Positions 41,630-49,730 of a DNA stretch of 64,000 bases are shown in pieces. The stretch's first letter is position 1; each line of letters begins with the position of its first letter. A program made the position numbers and the translations under genes. Origin of the DNA: Streptomyces sp. NBC_01571 (GTDB taxonomy: Bacteria; Actinomycetota; Actinomycetes; Streptomycetales; Streptomycetaceae); NCBI RefSeq assembly GCF_026339875.1, contig NZ_JAPEPZ010000001.1, positions 124,001-188,000 on the forward strand. Direction: 5' to 3'. The notes under the pieces are model-generated. The model had not been told where the DNA came from, searched no databases, and was given only the letters and a program-made list of their open reading frames with translations.

Positions 41630-42381
41630 GAGGCACCCACCACGCTTGCGTGCAGGGCCGTGACCCGACGCCTGTTCTGCGGCGAAAGTTCGTCGTTGGC
41701 CACGCGGACTCCCGAACATCCTGGCTGCAAGGCGAATGGCTGCGTTTCCACGTCACGCTACAGGCCCTCTCCGACACTTTGGGGGTAGGTGATCCCAAGC
41801 GAGACCGCGCCCACTGAGTTCCGCGGTTTCGGGAAGGGAAGTCCACCGACCCGAGCCGCAACGCCTTCTGGCCCGAGCAGGAGGCCTACGCCACCACGAC
41901 GTCGTGCCTGTGCCGACATCGCACGCGCGGGGATGGTCCCGTGCCGCCGCCGAGCCGGCGGAGAGCGTGCGTCAAGGGGGCCATCCTGATGACGTCGCGC
42001 TCTGTCTTGGGCCCGACCGGTTCCCCTTTGCCACGGTGGCGACCTTGAAGAACTCGCTCATGGTCCCCCGTCCGTGCCGTCCGTGCGTCCTGCCGTCGCC
42101 GTCCGTGCGTCCCGCCGTCGCCGAGAGACGGGGCGTCGGCGTCATCGCCGGTGAGGTCCGGCTCTCTCCCCGTCGGCACCGCCCACAGCGACCACGACGT
42201 GGTGTTCACGGCGTCGATGGCGGCCGCTGCCGTGGCGACCTTCCTGCTCCTGCCGAAGACCGCGTCAGAAACACCGAGGGAGACAGAGCGGCGCCCTTGC
42301 CGACGGTCAGGCCCGGGATCGGTATCGTCCGCCCTGATGCCCCGAGTCCGCGGCCGGCGGCCGGCACCGAGGAGGAACACC
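41630..42381. other. Intergenic region upstream of kup
   Basis: About 750 bp without a defensible gene. A plus-strand stretch (about 41960-42070, GGHPDDVALCLGPDRFPFAT) reads as if once coding, but no family emerges. The 90 bp before kup contain the ribosome-binding site; no known riboswitch signature was recognised. Confidence 0.4.
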
Positions 42382-44352
42382 ATGGCCGACCGCCAGCAGG
42401 GAACCGCGTCGGATGACGGATCCGCGTCACGGGCACCGGAGGTCCGCCGGGCGAGCGCGCACGACTCGGTGCGCCTCGCGGTGGTCATCGGTGCTCTCGG
42501 CGTGGTCTTCGGCGATATCGGCACCAGCCCCATCTACACCCTCCAGACGGTGTTCAACCCGAGCGACCCGCACCCCGTCCCGGTCACCACGGACCATGTG
42601 TACGGGGTGGTCTCCCTGGTGTTCTGGTCGGTGATGGTCATCGTCACGGTCACGTACGTGCTGCTGGCGATGCGCGCCGACAACGACGGCGAGGGCGGCA
42701 TCATGGCGCTGATCACCCAGCTGCGGCGGTGGAGTTCGCAACGTGGGCGGCAGGCCGCCGCCGTACTCGCCGCGCTGGGCATCTTCGGTGCCTCGCTGTT
42801 CTTCGGTGACAGCATGATCACCCCGGCGATCTCGGTGCTCTCCGCGGTCGAAGGGCTCAAGGTCGTCGAGCCGTCGCTGGGCAGCGCGGTCGTGCCCATC
42901 ACCGCGGTGATCATCATCATGCTGTTCTTGGTGCAGCGCCGGGGAACCGCCGCGGTGGGCCGGGTGTTCGGGCCGGTCATGATCGTCTGGTTCGTCGCCA
43001 TCGGCGCGTGCGGCGTCGCCGGCATCGCCGACCACCCGGACATCCTCAAGGCGCTGTCACCGACGTACGCGCTGGGCTTCCTCTTCGGGCACTGGGGCAC
43101 GGCCTTCTTCGCGCTGGCCGCGATCGTGCTCGCGGTCACCGGCGCCGAGGCGCTCTACGCGGACATGGGGCACTTCGGCCGCCGGGCGATCACCCGAGGC
43201 TGGATGTTCCTCGTACTGCCCGCCTGTGTCCTGAGCTACATGGGTCAGGGCGCGCTGATCCTCGACGATCCGGACAACATCAGCAGTCCGTTCTTCCTGC
43301 TCGTGCCCGACTGGGGCCGCTGGCCGATGGTCGTCCTGGCGACGGCGGCGACCGTGATCGCCTCCCAGGCCGTGATCACCGGCGCGTACTCGGTCGCCTC
43401 CCAGGCGGCCCAGCTCGGCTACCTGCCGAGGCTGCGCATCGCACACACCTCCGAATCCACCATCGGCCAGATCTACGTCCCCTGGATCAACTGGCTCCTG
43501 ATGGTCTCGGTACTCACCCTGGTCTTCGCCTTCCGCAGCTCCGCGGCGCTGGCCTACGCGTTCGGCATGGCGGTCACCGGCACCATCACCATCACCACCC
43601 TGCTCTTCTTCTATGTCGCCCGCGCCAAGTGGGGTACGCCCCGGTGGCTGCTCGCCATCGGCGCCGGCGTGCTGCTGTCCGTGGACCTGCTGTTCATGGC
43701 GGCCAACATGACCAAGATCGTCCACGGAGCGTGGCTGCCGCTGCTCATCGCCCTCACCGCGTTCACGGTCATGACGACCTGGCAACGGGGCCGCGAACTC
43801 GTCACCGCGGAACGAGCACGCCAGGAAGGGCCGCTGCCCGAGTTCATCGACCACCTCCGCGCAGGGCGGATGGAGACGCTCCGGGCGCCCGGCACGGCCG
43901 TCTTCCTGAACCGGGGCAAGGAGACCGCGCCCCTGGCCATGCGAGCCAACGTCGAGCACAACCATGTACGGCACGAGCATGTCGTGATCCTGTCCATCGG
44001 GACCGAGCCCGTGCCCCGCGTTCCGGCCGACCAGCGGATCGCCATCGACGACCTCGGGTATGCCGACGACGGGATCATCCACGTCACCGCCCGGTTCGGC
44101 TACATGGAGACACCGGACGTGCCCGCCACGCTGGCTCTGCTCGACCCGGCCGAAACCGAAGGGCCGCTGCAACTCGACCAGGTGTCCTACTTCCTGTCGA
44201 AGATCGAGCTCCGGCGCGGCAAGGCCCCGACGATGGCGCCCTGGCGCAAGCGGCTGTTCATCGCCACCTCCTACATCTCGGCCGATGCCGCCGAGTACTT
44301 CGGCCTTCCCCGCGACCGCACGGTCATCATGGGCTCGCACGTCGAGGTGTGA
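42382..44352 (+). CDS. kup: Kup-family potassium uptake transporter
   Basis: Constitutive K+/H+ symporter of the KUP/HAK/KT family. ATG 42382 is preceded by GGAGGAAC. After a 35-residue cytoplasmic tail come VIGALGVVFGDIGTSPIYTL (family hallmark GDIGTSPLY), DNDGEGGIMAL, LGIFGASLFFGDSMITPAIS, then LAVTGAEALYADMGHFGRRA and about 12 hydrophobic helices, and a C-terminal cytoplasmic domain from about residue 460 (TAVFLNRGKETAPLAMRANV). Length 656 is normal. All hallmark residues are intact. It stands alone. Confidence 0.96.
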   Translation: MADRQQGTASDDGSASRAPEVRRASAHDSVRLAVVIGALGVVFGDIGTSPIYTLQTVFNPSDPHPVPVTTDHVYGVVSLVFWSVMVIVTVTYVLLAMRADNDGEGGIMALITQLRRWSSQRGRQAAAVLAALGIFGASLFFGDSMITPAISVLSAVEGLKVVEPSLGSAVVPITAVIIIMLFLVQRRGTAAVGRVFGPVMIVWFVAIGACGVAGIADHPDILKALSPTYALGFLFGHWGTAFFALAAIVLAVTGAEALYADMGHFGRRAITRGWMFLVLPACVLSYMGQGALILDDPDNISSPFFLLVPDWGRWPMVVLATAATVIASQAVITGAYSVASQAAQLGYLPRLRIAHTSESTIGQIYVPWINWLLMVSVLTLVFAFRSSAALAYAFGMAVTGTITITTLLFFYVARAKWGTPRWLLAIGAGVLLSVDLLFMAANMTKIVHGAWLPLLIALTAFTVMTTWQRGRELVTAERARQEGPLPEFIDHLRAGRMETLRAPGTAVFLNRGKETAPLAMRANVEHNHVRHEHVVILSIGTEPVPRVPADQRIAIDDLGYADDGIIHVTARFGYMETPDVPATLALLDPAETEGPLQLDQVSYFLSKIELRRGKAPTMAPWRKRLFIATSYISADAAEYFGLPRDRTVIMGSHVEV

Positions 44353-44711
44353 GAGGGAGCTCGGACGGCTCGGCGCATCAGGAGGTCACCGTGCGGTGGG
44401 CTCGCACCGCCGGCGTCAAAGGATGTTCGTGCGCCGGGCGTTGACGTGGTGGCGGCCGCGGGGGCACCGGGCGTCACTCCTGTATCAGGCCGGCTCTCGA
44501 AACGCTGCCCATCGCGTCGGGGAGGAACGCCCTGGCCACGAGACCAGAGACTCAGTGAGCCCCAGGAGACCTCATGGGATGTCGCACACCCCTGCGTCCG
44601 GTGCAGAGGTTCACGATGCCGGAGGAGGCGCCCCGTCGGCCTGGCGGCACAGCTGACGACTCTGCCCGGGACGGGGCGGGGCACGTCGTGACCGCCCCTG
44701 CCGCCCGGTGG
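44353..44711. other. Intergenic region between convergent genes
   Basis: Lies between kup and the minus-strand hypothetical gene. No gene or convincing terminator stem was found. Confidence 0.4.
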
Positions 44712-45395
44712 TCAGCCTTGCCGAATGAGCTGTTCCAGTCTCTCGGTGACGTGGTCCTCGCCGTAGCCGAACCGCGTGCCGAGTGCCCGGTAGTGGCTGT
44801 ACTGCTCCTGGGTGAGGGACGGGGTCACAATGGCGAGCAACCGCAGCAACAGCCGGAATCCGAGGTCGGCATCAACGTCGGTGACGACCTCCTCGACGGC
44901 CTCCAGCGACTCGGCGACCGCTCCGGACGCCAGTGCGACGTGGCCGCTGTCGGCAACGCCTCGGCCGACCGGGACTGCCGATGCGCGGATCTCCGCGACG
45001 ACGGCCGTACGTAGTTCCTCCTCGTTGAGGTTCGGCCGGGCATACCAGTGTCCGGGGGCGTGTCTGCGCTCGAGTTGCGGCCAGCGCTCGGCGAGCCGGC
45101 GCAGCCAGCCCCGGACGCCCGACTCGCACGCCGCCGGATCGAAGCGCCCGTGCGCGGCGGCGAGCCACGCCGTGCGGACGATGTCGTCCGGCAACGGAGA
45201 GTCCAGGAGACAGCGCACGTCGACGCCCAGCTCGACCGCGCCCTCGCCCTCGGTGGCAGCGGCGACCTCGGACGCGAGACGCAGTGCCTGTGCCTCGTCG
45301 GGGGATCCGGCCGTCACGGACAGCCTTTCGGCGAGTGCGCTGAGGCCGAAGTCGCCCTCGTAGAGAATGCCGTACTGCTCACGCTGCCTCGCCAT
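44712..45395 (-). CDS. Hypothetical protein, all-helical, 227 aa
   Basis: ATG 45395 (MARQREQYGILYEGDFGLSA) follows AAGGCAGGGCAAC. The sequence is mostly helical and acidic: LAERLSVTAGSPDEAQALRL, VELGVDVRCLLDSPLPDDIV, RRLAERWPQLERRHAPGHWY and LTQEQYSHYRALGTRFGYGE. No signal peptide, membrane helix or known motif. Upstream of it on the same strand is an amber-interrupted gene from which it is separated by a strong terminator hairpin, so it probably has its own promoter. Confidence 0.65.
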   Translation of the reverse strand: MARQREQYGILYEGDFGLSALAERLSVTAGSPDEAQALRLASEVAAATEGEGAVELGVDVRCLLDSPLPDDIVRTAWLAAAHGRFDPAACESGVRGWLRRLAERWPQLERRHAPGHWYARPNLNEEELRTAVVAEIRASAVPVGRGVADSGHVALASGAVAESLEAVEEVVTDVDADLGFRLLLRLLAIVTPSLTQEQYSHYRALGTRFGYGEDHVTERLEQLIRQG

Positions 45396-45425
45396 GGTGA
45401 GTTGCCCTGCCTTCGAAATACGTCG

Positions 45426-45465
45426 GCGGGTGGGCCCGTCCTGTTGCCGGCACGGGCCCACCCGC
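45426..45465 (-). terminator. Intergenic terminator hairpin
   Basis: GCGGGTGGGCCCGT pairs perfectly with ACGGGCCCACCCGC (14-bp stem, 12-nt loop). It sits 20 bp after the TGA of the amber-interrupted minus-strand gene, which supports that frame having been a real gene. Confidence 0.75.
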
Positions 45466-45484
45466 GGGTTGGAAAGTCAGCCGT

Positions 45485-45931
45485 TCACACCGTGTGTCTG
45501 GGTGCCTGTCGGGCTCCCCTTGCATGGAGGGCATCCAGCTCCTTGCGCGCCGCGTCCCGGTCCGCCTCGTACTAGCCGGCGAGCGGGGTCTTCTCCCAGC
45601 ACTCGCGGTCGGCGAGCGTATGAAGCTGGCCGGGGGGCTGGTTCAGGCCGTCCTGCGCGGTCGTGGCCATGGACGGGCCGCCCAGCCGCAGCACATCGGC
45701 CATGAGGCACTGGTACTGACTCAACTGCTCGGCACCCGTGTCCACATGCCAGTCGTAGGAGTCACCCACCGGGCCGGCATCCGCTCCACGGCCGATCAGG
45801 TCGGGCTGGACGGCCAGCCCGCCGAGGACGGCCGGTACGACGGCATGGCGAAGCAACCCCTCCCCGTGGGCGACGGTGTTCCCCCGGTCGCCGAATGACT
45901 GACGCGTGTGTCCGGACTGGTCAGGATCCAC
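45485..45931 (-). pseudogene. Hypothetical gene with in-frame amber codon
   Basis: The frame GLLRHAVVPAVLGGLAVQPD, DSYDWHVDTGAEQLSQYQCL, MADVLRLGGPSMATTAQDGL and LADRECWEKTPLAG meets a TAG at 45572-45574. It then continues in the same frame as YEADRDAARKELDALHARGA to a TGA at 45485, directly before a strong terminator. The simplest reading is a nonsense mutation 30 codons from the end. The N-terminal start is uncertain. Family not recognised. Confidence 0.4.
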
Positions 45932-46420
45932 CGCACGCGGTGGTCACCATAGACAGAGAACACGTGAACGGAACAGGAAAACTCAGGGCGTCCACGCGCA
46001 CGCACACCGCTCCCAGCAGACAAGACGGTTCCGGCATACGTAGTTCACGTGCGCACCCCGTGCGATGTCACGACCCCGAGCCGCAGGCGGCGGAGCCGGG
46101 AAGCCGGCGGGGACCGATGCCGGGGACACCAGCGCGGCAGGCGAGCACCGCCGCGCCGCCCGCCGAGACCACGACCCCGCTTCACTACCGGCCTCGGGCA
46201 CGCGCACTCCTATCCACCGCACACGGCTCCCTCGGCATCGGGGTCGACACCGTCCGCAACGGCTTCCGGCTGGAGTGACGGCTGAAGCCGGCTTGCCCGC
46301 GCGGACGCCGTCACGATCCGGTCAAGGCCGCTTCACCACCGCTTACCCCACTGCGTCCGGTCTGACAAGATCACCGGAAGGTCCGGGTGACGGTGACGAC
46401 GGAGGTTCGGGGGAAGCCGG
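45932..46420. other. Intergenic region upstream of the ABC exporter
   Basis: No gene supported. A frame ending ARALLSTAHGSLGIGVDTVR then NGFRLE (stop about 46278) may be the tail of a lost gene. The promoter for the exporter operon is expected in 46280-46420. Confidence 0.35.
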
Positions 46421-49400
46421 GTGGCGACGTACGGGGGGAGTTCCGGGGTGCGTTCAGGGCGTGCCGTGCTCGTGCTGGCGAGGGCGCGGGCGCATCGCAC
46501 GTTGGTCGCCGCCGCGCTCGTCACCGTGTTGCTGGCCACGTCGGTGCTGGCGGCGCTGGCCGCGTACTCGAGCGCGATCGGTGACGCGGCCCTGCGCCAT
46601 TCGCTGGCGGAGCCGCGCAACGCCGCCGACGCCGCGCTGGTCGTCAAGGCCGAGGTCGCGGCCGATCGGCGGCCCGCCGCCGACACCGCCGTTCGCGAGG
46701 GAGCGCGCCGTACCTTCGACGGGCTGCCGGTTACCGTGCGGACGCTGGTGCGCTCCGGCCCGTACGCCCTGCCCGCGACCACCCGGGCCGCGGCCACCCG
46801 GGCGGGCGACGATCCCGACCTCACGCACTTCGCGGCGCTCGACTCCACGCAGGTGCGGCTCAGCGAGGGGCGCCTGCCCCACGCGGGCACGTCGGACGTC
46901 GAGGTGGCGTTGCCCGAGACCGCCGCGCGGCGGCTGCGGTTGGCGCCGGGCGCCCGCCTCACCGTCACCGACCGGCTCGACGGGCCGCCGGTGCGGATCC
47001 TCGTCACCGGCGTGTACCGGCCCGCCGAACCCGCCTCCCCGTACTGGCTGCTGGACGAACTGGGCGGCCGGGGCGTGCGGACGTCCGCCTTCACCACCTA
47101 CGGCCCCCTGCTGACGGCGCCCTCCGTCGTCACCGGCGGCCGGGTGAGCGACGGGCCGTCGGCGTGGCTCGCCACCGCCGACTTCACCCGCCTCACCGCC
47201 GGCCGCATCGACGCCCTGCGTGCCTCCGCGCGCACCGGGCCGGCCGCCCTGCTCAAGCTGCCCACCGGGGACGGCAGCAAGGGCGGTACGGCCGGCCGGG
47301 CGACCGCGACCACTGCTCTCCCCGCGGTCCTCGACCGGGTCGAGCGTTCGCTGCTCGTCTCCCGCTCCACTCTCCTGATCGTCGCCCTCCAGCTCGCCCT
47401 GCTCGCGGCTTGCGCGCTGCTGCTCGTGGCCCGGCTGCTCGCTGCCGAACGCACCGGCGAGACCCGGCTGCTGCGCGCCCGCGGTGCCTCGCGCGCCGCC
47501 CTCGCCGGCCTCGCCGCCCGGGAGGCGCTGCTGCTGGCGGGGCCCGCGCTACTGATCGCCCCGCTGCTGGCCGGCCCGCTGGTCCGGCTGCTGGCCGAGC
47601 GGGGGGCGCTGGCCCGGCTCGGCCTGGACCTGGAGGTGCCGGCCGGCGGACGGCCCGGGGTGTGGCTGACGGCGGCCGGTGTGGCGCTGGGGTGCGCGCT
47701 GGCGGTGACGGTTCCGGCGGTCGCGTCGAGCGGGTTCCGCACCTTGCGCGCCCGTTCGCTGTCCGCTCCGCTGCGGGCCGGGGCGGACCTGGGGCTGGTG
47801 GCGGTGGCCGGGGTCGCCTACTGGCGGCTGGACAGCCGCACGTCGGGCGCCGTGAGCGCGGACATGACCGGCGCCTGGGGCATCGACCCGCTGCTGGTCG
47901 CCGCGCCCGCCCTCGCGCTGCTGGCGGGCGCGGTCCTGACGCTGCGTCTGCTGCCGACGGCCGCCCGGCTCGTCGAACGCCGCACGACGAGCGGGCGGGG
48001 ACTGGCCGGAGCGCTGGCCGGCTGGCAGCTCAGCCGCCGTCCGGGGCGCGGCGCCGGTCCCGTGCTTCTGCTCGTGCTGGCCGTCGCGCTCGGCGTACTG
48101 GCGATCGGCCAGGGCTCCTCCTGGGAGCGCTCGCAGGGCGACCAGGCCGACTTCGCGGCGGGCGCGCCGGTCCGGGTCCTGGGCAACGGCCCCGCCGAGC
48201 TGGGCAGCACACAGGACTACGCGGCCGTGCCCCGTGTGCGCGAGGCCGTCCCGGCCGTGCGGACGACCCTGCCGCTGTCGGGGGACCGCACGGCGACGGT
48301 GCTGGCACTGGACACCGCGCACGCGGCGGACACCGTCCTGCTGCGTCCGGACCTGGCGCCGGTCCCGGCGAAGCAGTTGCTGGCGGAGCTGGGTGCGTCC
48401 GGTGCGTCGGCGGGCGCGCGCGTGCCCGCGGGGGCGACCCGGCTGACGCTGACGGCGAGTCTGCGCAGTTCGGTGCGGGGCACGAAGAGCGCGGCGACCG
48501 TGACCCAGACGCTGGAGGACGATCACGGCGTCCCCTACCCGTTGCCGTCCGGCAGCCTCCCCGCCGACGGCCGCCCGCACCCCCTGTCCGTCGAACTGCC
48601 GAGCGGTCATGGACCGTTGACGCTCACCGGGGTACAGCTCATGCTGCCCATGCCGCCCCTCCACGCGGAACAGCACACCTTGACCCTCGACGCCCTGACC
48701 GCGGCGACCGCCGCCGGCACGGCCCGGCGGGTACCCCTGCCGGCGTCCTGGACCGCGGCCTCCGACACCTACGGGGAGGGCCCGGCCGACGCCAAGACCT
48801 CCCCGGGCCGCCCGCGCGTGCGCGCCGCCGCGCACCCGACCCTGGTGTACGGCACGGGCTACGTCCCGTCCGACCAGTCCTGGCTCACCCCGTCCCTGGC
48901 GCTGCGTATGCAGGTGACACAGCCCCGGACCACCGCGGTGGCCGCCCTGGCCACCGACCGTTTCCTCGCGTCCGGCGGGGCCCGCCCCGGTCAGACGATG
49001 GACCTCACCTTCGAGGGGCAGAGCGTGCCCGTGCGGATCGTGCGCGCCGTACGGCAGTTGCCGACGGCGCAGGGCGGGGAGGGAGAGGGGGACGGCGGCG
49101 CCGTACTCGTCGATCTGCACGCCGTGAACCGGTTCCTCCAGGTGCGTTACGGGGCCGCCCTCGCGCCCACCGAGTGGTGGCTGCGGCCGGACTCGCCCTC
49201 GGACAGCGCGGGCATCGCCGCCGCTCTGCGCGCCCGGCCCGACCTCGATCCCGGGCAGATCGTCGTGCGCGACGAGATCGCCGCGGAGCTGCGGGACGAC
49301 CCGTTCGGGGCGGCCCCGCAGGCCGCGTTCACCGCGGCGGCCGGGGCGGCGGCGCTGCTGGCCGCGCTCGGGTTCGCGGTGAGCGCGGCCGGGGCGCTGC

Positions 49401-49729
49401 GCGAGCGGAACGCCGAGTTCGCGATCCTGCGCGCCCTGGGCGCCCCCCGGCGCCGGCTGGCCCGTGCCGTCGCCGCCGAGCACGGCGTGCTGGTCGCGCT
49501 GGCGCTGGCCGTGGGCACGGGCCTGGGCGTCGCCCTGACCCGTGCGGTGCTGCCGCTCATCGTCCTGACCGGGGAGGCCACCCGCCCGGTACCGGATCTG
49601 CTGGTGGAGGTGCCGCCGTTGCGGGTGGCCGTGCTGCTGGTGGCCGTGGCCGCCGTCCCGGTCGTCGTCGTGGTGCTGCTGGCGGTGCGTCAGGCCGATC
49701 CGGTGCGGGTGCTGCGGGAGGGGGAGTGA
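46421..49729 (+). CDS. ABC transporter permease, FtsX/MacB type (first subunit)
   Basis: A 1102-residue membrane protein. Start GTG 46421 follows GGGGGAAG. Helix 1 is LVAAALVTVLLATSVLAALA, followed by a large extracytoplasmic domain (about 60-300, DAALVVKAEVAADRRPAADT), a cluster of helices around 310-520, a second large extracytoplasmic domain (about 560-930) and a C-terminal FtsX-type bundle with FAVSAAGALRERNAEFAILR, ALGAPRRRLARAVAAEHGVL and VVVLLAVRQADPVRVLREGE. The E-x-A-I-L-R-A-L-G-A motif contacts the ATPase. It ends one base before the ATG of the second permease. Substrate unknown; such exporters handle peptides, lipoproteins or envelope stress signals. Confidence 0.9.
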   Translation: MATYGGSSGVRSGRAVLVLARARAHRTLVAAALVTVLLATSVLAALAAYSSAIGDAALRHSLAEPRNAADAALVVKAEVAADRRPAADTAVREGARRTFDGLPVTVRTLVRSGPYALPATTRAAATRAGDDPDLTHFAALDSTQVRLSEGRLPHAGTSDVEVALPETAARRLRLAPGARLTVTDRLDGPPVRILVTGVYRPAEPASPYWLLDELGGRGVRTSAFTTYGPLLTAPSVVTGGRVSDGPSAWLATADFTRLTAGRIDALRASARTGPAALLKLPTGDGSKGGTAGRATATTALPAVLDRVERSLLVSRSTLLIVALQLALLAACALLLVARLLAAERTGETRLLRARGASRAALAGLAAREALLLAGPALLIAPLLAGPLVRLLAERGALARLGLDLEVPAGGRPGVWLTAAGVALGCALAVTVPAVASSGFRTLRARSLSAPLRAGADLGLVAVAGVAYWRLDSRTSGAVSADMTGAWGIDPLLVAAPALALLAGAVLTLRLLPTAARLVERRTTSGRGLAGALAGWQLSRRPGRGAGPVLLLVLAVALGVLAIGQGSSWERSQGDQADFAAGAPVRVLGNGPAELGSTQDYAAVPRVREAVPAVRTTLPLSGDRTATVLALDTAHAADTVLLRPDLAPVPAKQLLAELGASGASAGARVPAGATRLTLTASLRSSVRGTKSAATVTQTLEDDHGVPYPLPSGSLPADGRPHPLSVELPSGHGPLTLTGVQLMLPMPPLHAEQHTLTLDALTAATAAGTARRVPLPASWTAASDTYGEGPADAKTSPGRPRVRAAAHPTLVYGTGYVPSDQSWLTPSLALRMQVTQPRTTAVAALATDRFLASGGARPGQTMDLTFEGQSVPVRIVRAVRQLPTAQGGEGEGDGGAVLVDLHAVNRFLQVRYGAALAPTEWWLRPDSPSDSAGIAAALRARPDLDPGQIVVRDEIAAELRDDPFGAAPQAAFTAAAGAAALLAALGFAVSAAGALRERNAEFAILRALGAPRRRLARAVAAEHGVLVALALAVGTGLGVALTRAVLPLIVLTGEATRPVPDLLVEVPPLRVAVLLVAVAAVPVVVVVLLAVRQADPVRVLREGE

Positions 49730-49730
49730 C

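Noticed and set aside
42427..44340. Long minus-strand frames opposite kup
   Set aside because: His/Asp/Arg-rich shadows of a well-defined Kup transporter.
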